This document shows, in pieces, positions 1 to 5,063 of a stretch of DNA of 6,155 nucleotides. The position numbers and the translations under genes were made by a program. Below the pieces are notes generated by a model. That model saw only the letters and a list, made by a program, of their open reading frames with translations, was not told where the DNA came from and ran no database searches. Origin of the DNA: Gemmatimonas phototrophica (GTDB lineage Bacteria > Gemmatimonadota > Gemmatimonadetes > Longimicrobiales > Gaopeijiaceae); assembly GCA_945876015.1 (NCBI GenBank), contig CAMCNM010000125.1, positions 1-6,155 of the forward strand, read 5' to 3'. Positions within the stretch are counted from its first letter, which is position 1, and each line of letters starts with the position of its first letter.

Positions 1-87
1 TAGAGCTCCTTGGCTGTGGGCGAACATCTCGCCCGGGGAGCCCGCCTGTCCACTTATCCTACCTGTTCAGAAAACCGGGACCACTTC
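1..87. other. Non-coding left edge, possible mobile-element terminus
   Basis: I see no supportable gene here. A perfect 6-bp stem with a 5-nt loop lies at 18-34 (GGGCGA / TCGCCC). The segment at about 48-60 (TGTCCACTTATCC) resembles by eye the terminal repeats of some IS21- or IS481-type insertion sequences, and it sits just beyond the point where the neighbouring nucleotidyltransferase reading frame loses its family resemblance. Any such element would lie mostly outside the window. No transposase coding sequence is visible, so this is only a suggestion. Confidence 0.2.
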
Positions 88-312
88 TTACGCCTCGAAC
101 GCTGCGTCCCGGTCCACGGAGAACCCGGCCGCGAGGAGGCCATCGACCAAACGTTCAATCCCGCTCTCGGAGGAATCCACTACGAAGTCGATGTCGCGAG
201 TGGTACGGGGAACCGCGTAGTACGACTAGGCGAGCGAGCCAGTGAGCATGTAAGGAACCTCAGCTTGGTCCAGAATGTGGACCACAGTCTTGAGGAACTC
301 CGTCAGACTCAC
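88..312 (-). pseudogene. Decayed nucleotidyltransferase (AbiEii/MNT-like), amber-interrupted and truncated
   Basis: Reading the minus strand from a GTG at 312-310 gives MSLTEFLKTVVHIL, then LTGSLA, a TAG stop at 228-226 (codon 29), then SYYAVPRTTRDIDFVV and about 30 more residues up to a TAA at 90-88. The GS-LA-S-Y-x-x-x-x-R-x-T-x-D-I-D segment is the nucleotide-binding core of small nucleotidyltransferases, with Asp40 and Asp42 as the presumed metal ligands. The family keeps a residue such as Ser where the amber codon falls, so one change from TCG to TAG explains it. Intact relatives are roughly twice as long, so the C-terminal half is lost as well. The start overlaps the stop of the upstream gene in a GTGA, as in a co-translated pair. 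Such proteins occur as the toxin or effector of two-gene modules (MenA/AbiEii type); that role here is inferred. Read-through of the amber codon would still leave a truncated protein. Confidence 0.7.
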
Positions 313-569
313 GCACCATCCAGAAGTTCGATTCCGTGCTCTTCGGAAATGAAGTGACGAACGACTTCATCCTGAGGCCAGCCAGGATGTGCTGCCTGAA
401 TGCCGGCCAAACGAATCAGTCGCACCGACTCGCTCATGTCGAGAGCAGCACGGAGACGTGCCGCGCCGCCCATGCGGTCCAAAATGGCCCCATACTGCGA
501 CCATACCTTCGGAGCTGTATCGAGCGGTCGAGGTGTCATCAGCTTGAAATCTACATCCCGTGGGGACAT
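309..569 (-). CDS. Small partner protein of the nucleotidyltransferase (antitoxin-like, hypothetical)
   Basis: This encodes 86 residues if the ATG at 569 is used. A second ATG at 539 (residue 11, MTPRPLDTAPKVW) is equally plausible and may suit the family better, because AGAGAG touches the first ATG with no usable spacing. The protein is largely helical. It has the pattern seen in small proteins encoded just upstream of nucleotidyltransferases: a W-x-x-Y-x-x-x-L-x-R-M stretch, then a helix (RLRAALDMSESVRLIRLAGI), then a short C-terminal helix around E-V-V-R-H-F. It shows no DNA-binding motif, signal peptide or membrane segment. Its 4-bp overlap with the broken nucleotidyltransferase and its start only 18 bp (or 48 bp) behind the protoporphyrinogen oxidase stop suggest one transcript. 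It may be an orphaned antitoxin; no function is demonstrated. Confidence 0.6.
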   Translation of the reverse strand: MSPRDVDFKLMTPRPLDTAPKVWSQYGAILDRMGGAARLRAALDMSESVRLIRLAGIQAAHPGWPQDEVVRHFISEEHGIELLDGA

Positions 570-587
570 CTCTCTAATTGATCAGAT

Positions 588-1838
588 CTAGAACCCGAGC
601 TCCCCGGCCAACGCCCGGGCCCGCGCGAACCGCCCCGGAATCCCCGGCCGACTCTCCCAGTTGGAAGTGATGTGTAGCCCGGCCGGAAGCCTCAGCCCCT
701 CGATCGCGCTCCATGTAACGTCCCAGGCCGGCATCATCTCGCGCTCGATTGCGACCGAACGGCTGTCATAGCCCGTGCACACCCGGAACTCCTCCACCGC
801 GAGCCGCCCGAGCGCGTCGTCCGCGAGCGTCACCACCTCGGGATGCTTCCCTCCCCCGAGATACGCGGTGTAGACGTGGGCACGGCCGAACAGGCTGTCG
901 TTGAACGTGACGCCGCGGAGCGCGAGCGGCTCGACGAACGACACCTGGAAGCCCATCCCGGTAAGCCTGGTCTCCGCGTGGAGATGGACCACGCCGAGCG
1001 GATTGTAGCGAAGGCTGGATAACCGACGCGCGGCGTCCTCGGCGAGCGGCTGAAGCAGCGAAGCAGCCGCACGCGCCGGCACCGCGAGCACCACCGCCGA
1101 CGCATCGATGGTTTCTCCTGCGGTCTCGACCGACCACCCCGCCCCGCGCGCCCGAATCGCCCGCACGGCCACCCCCGTCCGCACCCGCGCCCCGAGTGAG
1201 TCCGCGAGCGCCCGAGGCAACGTCTCCGTCCCGTTCTTGAACGAGCACGCCGGCGGCGTCCGGATCTTCCCGCCCGCCTGGAGCAGCTTCATCACCAGGC
1301 TCCGCCCGACGCCGAACTCCTGGAGCACGTGCCCGAGCGAGAGCCCGACGATCATGTCGGCCGGATCCGATCCGTAGAGGCCGCCGTACAGCGGACCCAC
1401 CAGCGTCTCGTAGACCTCGCGCCCGACCTTCCGCGTGAAGTAGTCGGCGACGCTCTCGTTCGGATCGGCGCCCGCAGTGAACGGCTCAAGCGCGAGCCGC
1501 GCCTTGGCCGCGGGACTCACGATGTCCGAAGTGAGAAAATCGCCAGCGCTGAACGGCACCCTCCGGAGCCGCCCGCCCCGGTACACGAACAGATCGAGCC
1601 CGGGAGGGGCGGTGATGAGCTGATCCTGGAGCCCGAGCTCGTCCACCAGCTCGGACATGGCGCGCGTGAGGCGGTAGCGCTGCGGACCCCAGTCGAGCGG
1701 ATGACCGTCCACGACGCGGCTCTTGATCACCCCGCCGACCCGGTCGCTCGCCTCGAGGATCACAAAGTCGGCGCCGCGCCTGGCCAGCTCGCGCCCGAGG
1801 GCCAGCCCGGAGATCCCGCCTCCGACGATGACGATCAA
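588..1838 (-). CDS. hemG: Protoporphyrinogen oxidase, FAD-dependent (HemY/HemG type)
   Basis: Oxidises protoporphyrinogen IX to protoporphyrin IX, the penultimate step of heme synthesis, using FAD and oxygen; in bacteria it acts in the cytoplasm or at the membrane face. From a TTG at 1838 the protein is 416 residues and begins MIVIVGGGISGLALGRELA, a classic Rossmann FAD-binding motif, with the ribose-binding Glu at residue 29 (ILEASDRVGG). GHPLDWGPQ follows near residue 50, and a PPOX-like ETLVGPLYGGLYGSDPADM lies near residues 145-163. The C-terminal SNWESRPGIPGR takes the place of the usual FAD-contacting end. The length suits the family (about 420-480). The frame is open further upstream (GTG 1961, ATG 1916, ATG 1901), but those 21-41 residues are unlike the family and run into the divergent antitoxin promoter, so I prefer the TTG despite its weak Shine-Dalgarno. 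A related FAD amine oxidase-fold enzyme is the main alternative. No other heme genes are visible. Confidence 0.85.
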   Translation of the reverse strand: MIVIVGGGISGLALGRELARRGADFVILEASDRVGGVIKSRVVDGHPLDWGPQRYRLTRAMSELVDELGLQDQLITAPPGLDLFVYRGGRLRRVPFSAGDFLTSDIVSPAAKARLALEPFTAGADPNESVADYFTRKVGREVYETLVGPLYGGLYGSDPADMIVGLSLGHVLQEFGVGRSLVMKLLQAGGKIRTPPACSFKNGTETLPRALADSLGARVRTGVAVRAIRARGAGWSVETAGETIDASAVVLAVPARAAASLLQPLAEDAARRLSSLRYNPLGVVHLHAETRLTGMGFQVSFVEPLALRGVTFNDSLFGRAHVYTAYLGGGKHPEVVTLADDALGRLAVEEFRVCTGYDSRSVAIEREMMPAWDVTWSAIEGLRLPAGLHITSNWESRPGIPGRFARARALAGELGF

Positions 1839-1942
1839 ATGGTTGGGTCGCTGCCGGGTGAGGACATGCGGAATCGTAGCACAGGGCCGGACGGGATGCA
1901 TGACCCAGCGGGGCATTCCGACGCCCCGAGCCAGTCGTTTCC

Positions 1943-1971
1943 TTGCCGAAGCGTGGGCCACATACTACTGT
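1943..1971 (+). promoter_or_regulatory. Putative promoter of the RHH-mazF operon
   Basis: A TTGCCG hexamer at 1943-1948 and a TACTGT hexamer at 1966-1971 are separated by 17 bp. This is a weak sigma70-like arrangement that keeps the key TTG of the -35 box and the T, A and final T of the -10 box. Transcription would begin close to 1978, the A of the antitoxin ATG, so the message could be leaderless. The -10 box lies inside the inverted repeat at 1961-1980. The assignment rests on motif reading alone. Confidence 0.35.
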
Positions 1972-1980
1972 GGTGGTATG
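1961..1980. promoter_or_regulatory. Imperfect palindrome over the antitoxin start, candidate operator
   Basis: The 20 bp from 1961 to 1980 read CATACTACTG TGGTGGTATG. The two halves match as inverted repeats at 7 of 10 positions, with the outer CATAC/GTATG perfect. The site ends on the ATG of the ribbon-helix-helix gene and covers the proposed -10 box. Ribbon-helix-helix antitoxins typically repress their own operon from such sites, so autoregulation is the natural inference. Binding has not been shown. Confidence 0.4.
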
Positions 1981-2226
1981 AAGGTAAAGACTTCTATCAC
2001 ACTATCAGAAGACCTGCTCGCCGAGCTCGATCGTGTGGCGGGTGGAGAATCGCGCTCGGCACTGATCGAGGCCGTTCTGCGGCGGTATCTCAAGGGCCGA
2101 GAGCGGGAGACCGAGGAAGATCGGGAAGTCGAACGCCTCAACGCGATCGCCGATCGCTGCGGCCCGGAGCTGCTCGAGCTACTCGAGTTTCAGGACTCGT
2201 GGCCTTTCGATGACGAGGAGCGCTAG
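1978..2226 (+). CDS. Ribbon-helix-helix antitoxin (MazE/CopG type) of a MazF toxin
   Basis: An 82-residue protein beginning MKVKTSITLSEDLLAELD. Residues 3-9 form the DNA-contacting beta strand, followed by helix 1 (about 10-21), a turn containing GES, and helix 2 (about 26-39, RSALIEAVLRRYLKG). This is the ribbon-helix-helix fold of the CopG/MetJ/Arc class. The second half is highly charged and acidic (ERETEEDREVER, then CGPELLELLEFQDSWPFDDEE). It probably wraps the toxin and blocks its active site, as MazE tails do. The ATG at 1978 is chosen because the RHH strand begins there, although the frame is open well upstream. The toxin gene follows after 3 bp. A palindrome over the start codon suggests autorepression in complex with the toxin. 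No clear Shine-Dalgarno is present beyond GGTGG immediately before the ATG. The RHH fold is certain by motif; specificity is not. Confidence 0.85.
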   Translation: MKVKTSITLSEDLLAELDRVAGGESRSALIEAVLRRYLKGRERETEEDREVERLNAIADRCGPELLELLEFQDSWPFDDEER

Positions 2227-2229
2227 CCC

Positions 2230-2550
2230 GTGCGACGCGGCGACCTCTATCGGGTGCGCAACCCGCCTGACGACTCCAAGCGGGCGCGGGTCTACGTCGT
2301 CGTCAGCCGCGCCGCCCTGTTGAGGTCGCGTTTTCCCGTTGTCATCTGCGCTCCGGGACTCACAAACGGCGAGGCGTTGATCACGCAGGTTCCAGTGGGC
2401 CCGGCAGAAGGCCTGAAGCATCCGAGCTGGATCACCTGCGACGGGCTCTCCATCATTCGCCGGAGCCGTCTCACCGACTACGTGGGCGCGCTCTCGTCGG
2501 ACGGGATGCGCGCGCTCAACAAAGCGCTGCGCGCGGCGCTCGATCTCTGA
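2230..2550 (+). CDS. mazF: MazF/PemK-family endoribonuclease toxin
   Basis: A 106-residue protein from a GTG at 2230, the usual length for MazF. It opens with MRRGDLYRV, the R-G-D-x-Y/W of the family's first strand. It continues with KRARVYVVVSRAAL (residues 17-30), where the Arg at about 20 matches the conserved catalytic Arg that is usually followed by Pro. The next strand is VVICAPGLTN (residues 37-46), followed by the conserved late segment L-x-x-P-S-W-I-T-C-D-G-L-x-x-I-x-R-S-R-L (62-81). Members are sequence-specific RNases that cleave single-stranded mRNA (sometimes tRNA or rRNA) and arrest growth. The target sequence cannot be read from the protein. The 3-bp gap to the upstream antitoxin indicates a co-transcribed toxin-antitoxin pair. 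No frameshift or missing core residue is seen, so it is probably functional. The RHH-partnered arrangement resembles many mycobacterial MazEF pairs. Confidence 0.88.
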   Translation: MRRGDLYRVRNPPDDSKRARVYVVVSRAALLRSRFPVVICAPGLTNGEALITQVPVGPAEGLKHPSWITCDGLSIIRRSRLTDYVGALSSDGMRALNKALRAALDL

Positions 2551-2599
2551 GCGAAACGTGCCGGATGCCCTGCACCGACGGCTCAATGCCAAGGCGGCG
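2549..2599 (+). pseudogene. Remnant of a FitA/VapB-type antitoxin N-terminus
   Basis: In the frame of the GTG at 2558, the DNA just after the mazF stop codes for ERNVPDALHRRLNAKAA. This is the hallmark N-terminal strand and first helix of FitA/VapB antitoxins (consensus roughly I-R-N-V-P-D-x-x-H-R-x-L-K-x-R-A-A). After Ala at 2597-2599 the resemblance stops: the frame continues as low-complexity NPERRTRSTSMPSSG, with no helix 2 and no toxin-binding tail. There is no proper start codon before the RNVPD segment, and no PIN toxin follows. I read it as a scrap of another toxin-antitoxin module lost by deletion or rearrangement at the end of mazF. The match is too long to dismiss as chance by eye, but it is short and unverified. 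Confidence 0.4.
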
Positions 2600-2733
2600 A
2601 ATCCGGAGCGGAGGACACGGTCCACATCGATGCCGTCCTCGGGTACAACGGCGATCCCCGGATCTTCAGAGAGCTGTGGATCAGATGGTCGTTCTGCTGT
2701 TCGGAGTCGCGCCTGGCTGCGGCGAAGTAGCCT

Positions 2734-4053
2734 TCAGCGCGGCCAGTAGATCGGAGGGAGATTCCGGATGCCGTCCTCGATCCGATCGGCGAGGCATCCG
2801 TCACGCGGGGCGGCCTCGGGAATCCTGTCCGCGAGCGCACGCACGACAGCCCAGTGCAGATCCCGCCGCAGCTCGAGGTGCCTCTGATTGCGCGCGCTCG
2901 GGTTCACCCGGTTGGTGAGCAGGACCACGAAGAGATCGAGCTTGGGATCGATCCAGATGCTGGTTCCCGTATAGCCAGTGTGCCCGTAGGCCTCGCGTGA
3001 GAAGAGCTCTCCCCAGATCGTGTCGTCCGCCGCGTTCTCCCATCCGAGCGCGTATTGATCTCCCCACACGGGCCGGGTGAACTGCTCGACCACATCTCGG
3101 CAGACCAGCCGCTCGGGTGCTTCCCAGAGCAGCGAAGACGCCAGCGTCGCGAGATCGCGGGCTGACGCGAACAGTCCCGCGTTGCCCGAGACCCCGCCCA
3201 TGTCGCGGGCGATGGGATCGTGCACGACCCCCTGTAGCGCGGTCTGGCCGAGCTTCTCGGTCGCGGCGATCTGCTCCCGCGGAATCCCGGCGGCGAGCGG
3301 ACGATACGCGGTCCCGCTCATCCCAAGAGGACTATAGACGCGGCGCGCGAGCAGCTGATCGAGCGGCTCGCCCGCGACCGACTCGATGACCGCGCCGAGC
3401 AGCACCATGTCGAGATCGCCGTAAAGCTCCTTCGCTCCCGGCGTTCCCGCGAGCGGCACCTTGGCGAGCCGCGCGGTGATCTCGGCGCGCTCACCCTTTC
3501 CGATCTTGAGCGCGCCCGCGCGAAGGCCGGAGTTGTGGTGGAGCAGCTGACGCACGGTGATCTGCGCGCGCGTGCCCGTCTTCGGCCAATCGGAGAGGTA
3601 CGCGTGGACCGGCGCGTCGAGGTCGAGCGTGCCGTCCTGCACGAGGATCATCGCGGCCACGGTGGTCGCGGCGACCTTGGTGAACGAGGCGAGGTCCCAC
3701 ACGGTCTCGTCGGTCACCGCGGGAGCGCCCTTCACGCGATCGATGTGCCCCCATCCCTTCGACAGCACGATCTGCCCCGCGTGTCCGACCACGACGGCCG
3801 CGCCCGGAGCGGCGCCCCGCACGATCGCTTCCTCCACCACCCGATCGACGGCGTCCGCGAACCAGGGTGCGAAGCCGTGCACGGCGGGGACCGGATCGAA
3901 CAGGGGGACGCCGGCGGCAGCCGCGGCACCTTCGACCGAATACGCTGGACCCCCGCTCGCCAATGAGCTCGGCGAAAGCTGAGCGGCCAGGCCGGGTGCG
4001 GCGGCGATCGCGAAGATGCCGACGCACGCCCGCACGAATGGGCGCAAGCGCAT
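2734..4053 (-). CDS. Secreted beta-lactamase-fold serine hydrolase (class C/EstB-like)
   Basis: A 439-residue protein with an N-terminal Sec signal peptide (MRLRPFVRA, hydrophobic GIFAIAAAPGLAA, cleavage near residues 23-25), so the enzyme is exported. The catalytic SxxK motif is S123-F-T-K126, where Ser is the nucleophile and Lys the base. The second motif reads Y211-G-D213 where the fold usually has YxN or YSD. The third is H358-T-G360 in YGHTGYTGTSIWIDP, the KTG/HTG element. GGVSGNAGLF (286-295) is typical of this hydrolase branch. Relatives include esterases, D-aminopeptidases, penicillin-binding-like enzymes and class C beta-lactamases; the substrate cannot be told, and resistance should not be assumed. 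The ATG at 4053 is chosen because it places the signal peptide correctly, although a run of Cs rather than a Shine-Dalgarno precedes it. It is transcribed divergently from the PIN toxin-antitoxin pair. Confidence 0.88.
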   Translation of the reverse strand: MRLRPFVRACVGIFAIAAAPGLAAQLSPSSLASGGPAYSVEGAAAAAGVPLFDPVPAVHGFAPWFADAVDRVVEEAIVRGAAPGAAVVVGHAGQIVLSKGWGHIDRVKGAPAVTDETVWDLASFTKVAATTVAAMILVQDGTLDLDAPVHAYLSDWPKTGTRAQITVRQLLHHNSGLRAGALKIGKGERAEITARLAKVPLAGTPGAKELYGDLDMVLLGAVIESVAGEPLDQLLARRVYSPLGMSGTAYRPLAAGIPREQIAATEKLGQTALQGVVHDPIARDMGGVSGNAGLFASARDLATLASSLLWEAPERLVCRDVVEQFTRPVWGDQYALGWENAADDTIWGELFSREAYGHTGYTGTSIWIDPKLDLFVVLLTNRVNPSARNQRHLELRRDLHWAVVRALADRIPEAAPRDGCLADRIEDGIRNLPPIYWPR

Positions 4054-4087
4054 GGGGGGCAGACGATTGGTCGAACGTGGAAGGCCG

Positions 4088-4103
4088 CCGCCCGAACGGG
4101 CGG
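4088..4103 (-). repeat. Perfect GC hairpin in the leader of the serine hydrolase
   Basis: CCGCCCG at 4088-4094 and CGGGCGG at 4097-4103 form a perfect 7-bp inverted repeat around AA; as RNA it would be a 6-bp stem closing a four-base loop. It lies 35 bp upstream of the serine hydrolase ATG at 4053, so it would be in its 5' leader if transcription starts beyond it. It has no proper T-tract on either strand, which argues against an intrinsic terminator. A role in operator binding or mRNA structure is possible but unproven. Confidence 0.4.
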
Positions 4104-4156
4104 TGCAGCTTTCATGGTGCTACCGGGCGGGGAATGGGGGCAAGGGTTCTATCTTA

Positions 4157-4185
4157 TTGACATTAAGGCATCATAATATGATGTT
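4157..4185 (+). promoter_or_regulatory. Putative promoter of the VapBC-like operon
   Basis: A perfect TTGACA sits at 4157-4162. With the standard 17-bp spacer the -10 would be GATGTT (4180-4185); the better-looking TATGAT (4177-4182) leaves only 14 bp. Either choice puts the transcription start at about 4189-4193, on or next to the antitoxin ATG, so the transcript may be leaderless. The stretch 4150-4192 is strikingly AT-rich against its GC-rich surroundings, and a perfect inverted repeat lies between the two boxes. Confidence 0.5.
4169..4183. promoter_or_regulatory. Perfect inverted repeat, candidate VapB operator
   Basis: CATCATA (4169-4175), a central A, and TATGATG (4177-4183) form a perfect palindrome of 7-bp arms. 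A further TGATGT copy at 4187-4192 repeats the right arm's TGATGT (4179-4184) with an 8-bp period, leading up to the ATG at 4193. The site overlaps the promoter of a ribbon-helix-helix antitoxin gene, so it is a natural autorepressor site. Half-sites repeated at short spacing suit cooperative binding of RHH dimers. This is inferred from position and symmetry. Confidence 0.55.
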
Positions 4186-4192
4186 GTGATGT

Positions 4193-4441
4193 ATGAGAAC
4201 CACGCTCACGCTCGATGACGATCTGGCGCAGCGGCTTCAGGACATGAGCCGCGAGAGGGATTCCGCGTTCAAGCAGGTGGTGAACGAGGCGATCCGACTG
4301 GGTATCGATCAAATGGACCGCCCCGTCAAAGCCCGGGAGAGGTTTCAGATCGTGCCACTCGACCTCGGAGAGTGCCTGTTCCCCAACTTGGACGACATCG
4401 AGGCAGCGCTCGACTTTGCAGAAGGGGACGACCGCCGGTGA
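4193..4441 (+). CDS. vapB: Ribbon-helix-helix antitoxin of a PIN toxin (VapB-like)
   Basis: An 82-residue protein beginning MRTTLTLDDDLAQRLQDMSRE. The strand R-T-T-L-T-L (residues 2-7), the first helix (8-22) and the second helix (26-38, AFKQVVNEAIRLGID) match the ribbon-helix-helix fold of VapB antitoxins. The remainder (PVKARERFQIVPLDLGECLFPNLDDIEAALDFAEG) carries the ERFQIVPLDLG and P-N-L-D-D segments seen in antitoxins of this PIN subfamily and should clamp the toxin. The start is fixed: an in-frame TGA lies just upstream (4187-4189), so ATG 4193 is the first possible codon. There is no Shine-Dalgarno, so leaderless initiation is possible. The stop overlaps the toxin start in a GTGA, indicating translational coupling. 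A perfect inverted repeat in the promoter suggests autorepression. Confidence 0.85.
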   Translation: MRTTLTLDDDLAQRLQDMSRERDSAFKQVVNEAIRLGIDQMDRPVKARERFQIVPLDLGECLFPNLDDIEAALDFAEGDDRR

Positions 4442-4866
4442 TCCTGGTCGATACGAACATCCTGCTCTACGCCTACGCGAGCGAGCTGCCACAGCACGAT
4501 CGGGCTCGACGTTGGCTGGAGGATCAGTTCAACGGGATCACGGGCGTGGGAATCGCGTGGGCGAGCCTGCTGGGGTTCACGCGCATGATTTCGAACCCTC
4601 GCATGTTCACCCGCCCCGTCTCCGTGAACGACGCCTGGGCGCACGTCGATCGTTGGCTCGGCCTCATCAATGTCTGGACGCCGGAGCCAACCGATCGGCA
4701 TCAGGAGGTATTGGCTCGTCTGATTCCGCAGACGGGCAGTTCGAACCTGGTGCCTGATGCTCACCTCGCGGCTCTGGCGATCGAGTACAACCTCTCTCTG
4801 ATGACGGCGGATCGGGACTTCGCCCGCTTCAACGGACTGCGGTGGCGGAATCCGCTCGAAGAATGA
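4438..4866 (+). CDS. vapC: PIN-domain ribonuclease toxin (VapC-like)
   Basis: A 142-residue protein from a GTG at 4438 that overlaps the antitoxin stop by 4 bp. It starts MILVDTNILLYAY, with the first PIN-domain acidic residue at Asp5. The third and fourth acidic positions are Asp107 (N-L-V-P-D-A-H-L-A-A-L-A) and Asp125/Asp127 (LMTADRDFARF). The ending GLRWRNPL is typical of the VapC subgroup best known from Mycobacterium tuberculosis. The second canonical acidic residue, a Glu in many VapCs, appears absent: the matching helix reads IAWASLLGFTRM. To my recollection this subgroup commonly lacks it, so activity is not excluded. VapCs are magnesium-dependent RNases cutting tRNA or rRNA loops, held inactive by VapB. 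Starting further upstream in this frame would only re-read the antitoxin gene. Target RNA unknown. Confidence 0.88.
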   Translation: MILVDTNILLYAYASELPQHDRARRWLEDQFNGITGVGIAWASLLGFTRMISNPRMFTRPVSVNDAWAHVDRWLGLINVWTPEPTDRHQEVLARLIPQTGSSNLVPDAHLAALAIEYNLSLMTADRDFARFNGLRWRNPLEE

Positions 4867-5063
4867 CGGGAGTTGGCGTGATGGACAGACCTGGACTCTA
4901 TGCTTCTGTCCTGGCCCGCCGCGGACTCTGCCGGAGTCGCGGGTCCTCGAGACGAACGGCGCCGACTGATCGGTTCGGGGTCCTGGATGGGCATGGCCCA
5001 ATGCTCGAGTCGGGCGCAATCGGCCAAGGATCTTCGCGCCGGCCCCCTGGGGTAGTCGCCTCC
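4867..5063. other. Intergenic stretch between the PIN toxin and the MOSC gene
   Basis: I see no supportable gene in these 197 bp; the long open frames over it lack protein-like character. It holds a hairpin at 4920-4941 (CGC-g-GACTC, loop TGCCG, GAGTC-GCG, one bulged base) about 53 bp behind the toxin stop, which could slow transcription but has no T-tract. A small palindrome at 4988-5000 is TGGGC-ATG-GCCCA. No clear promoter for the MOSC gene is recognisable. Confidence 0.35.

Noticed and set aside
1839..1961. N-terminal extension of the protoporphyrinogen oxidase from GTG 1961
   Set aside because: The extra 41 residues are unlike the family, which starts just before the GxGxxG motif, and this DNA is better explained as the divergent promoter and operator. 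ATG starts at 1916 and 1901 remain possible.
1329..2213. A 294-codon plus-strand open frame opposite the protoporphyrinogen oxidase
   Set aside because: It is antisense to a clearly recognisable FAD enzyme and overlaps the RHH antitoxin in another frame; its translation is rich in Arg, Pro and Ala with no recognisable motif, as expected for shadows in GC-rich DNA.
2734..4053. True class C beta-lactamase (resistance gene)
   Set aside because: Only fold-level motifs are present; the second motif is YGD rather than YxN and the ending is not AmpC-like, so a generic serine hydrolase is the safer call.
4920..4941. Hairpin behind the PIN toxin as an intrinsic terminator
   Set aside because: The stem is reasonable, but no run of T follows, so I list it only as part of the intergenic stretch.
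4842..5063. Upstream extension of the MOSC frame from ATG 4842
   Set aside because: It overlaps the end of the PIN toxin gene and adds 74 residues with no family resemblance; the domain begins naturally at 5064.
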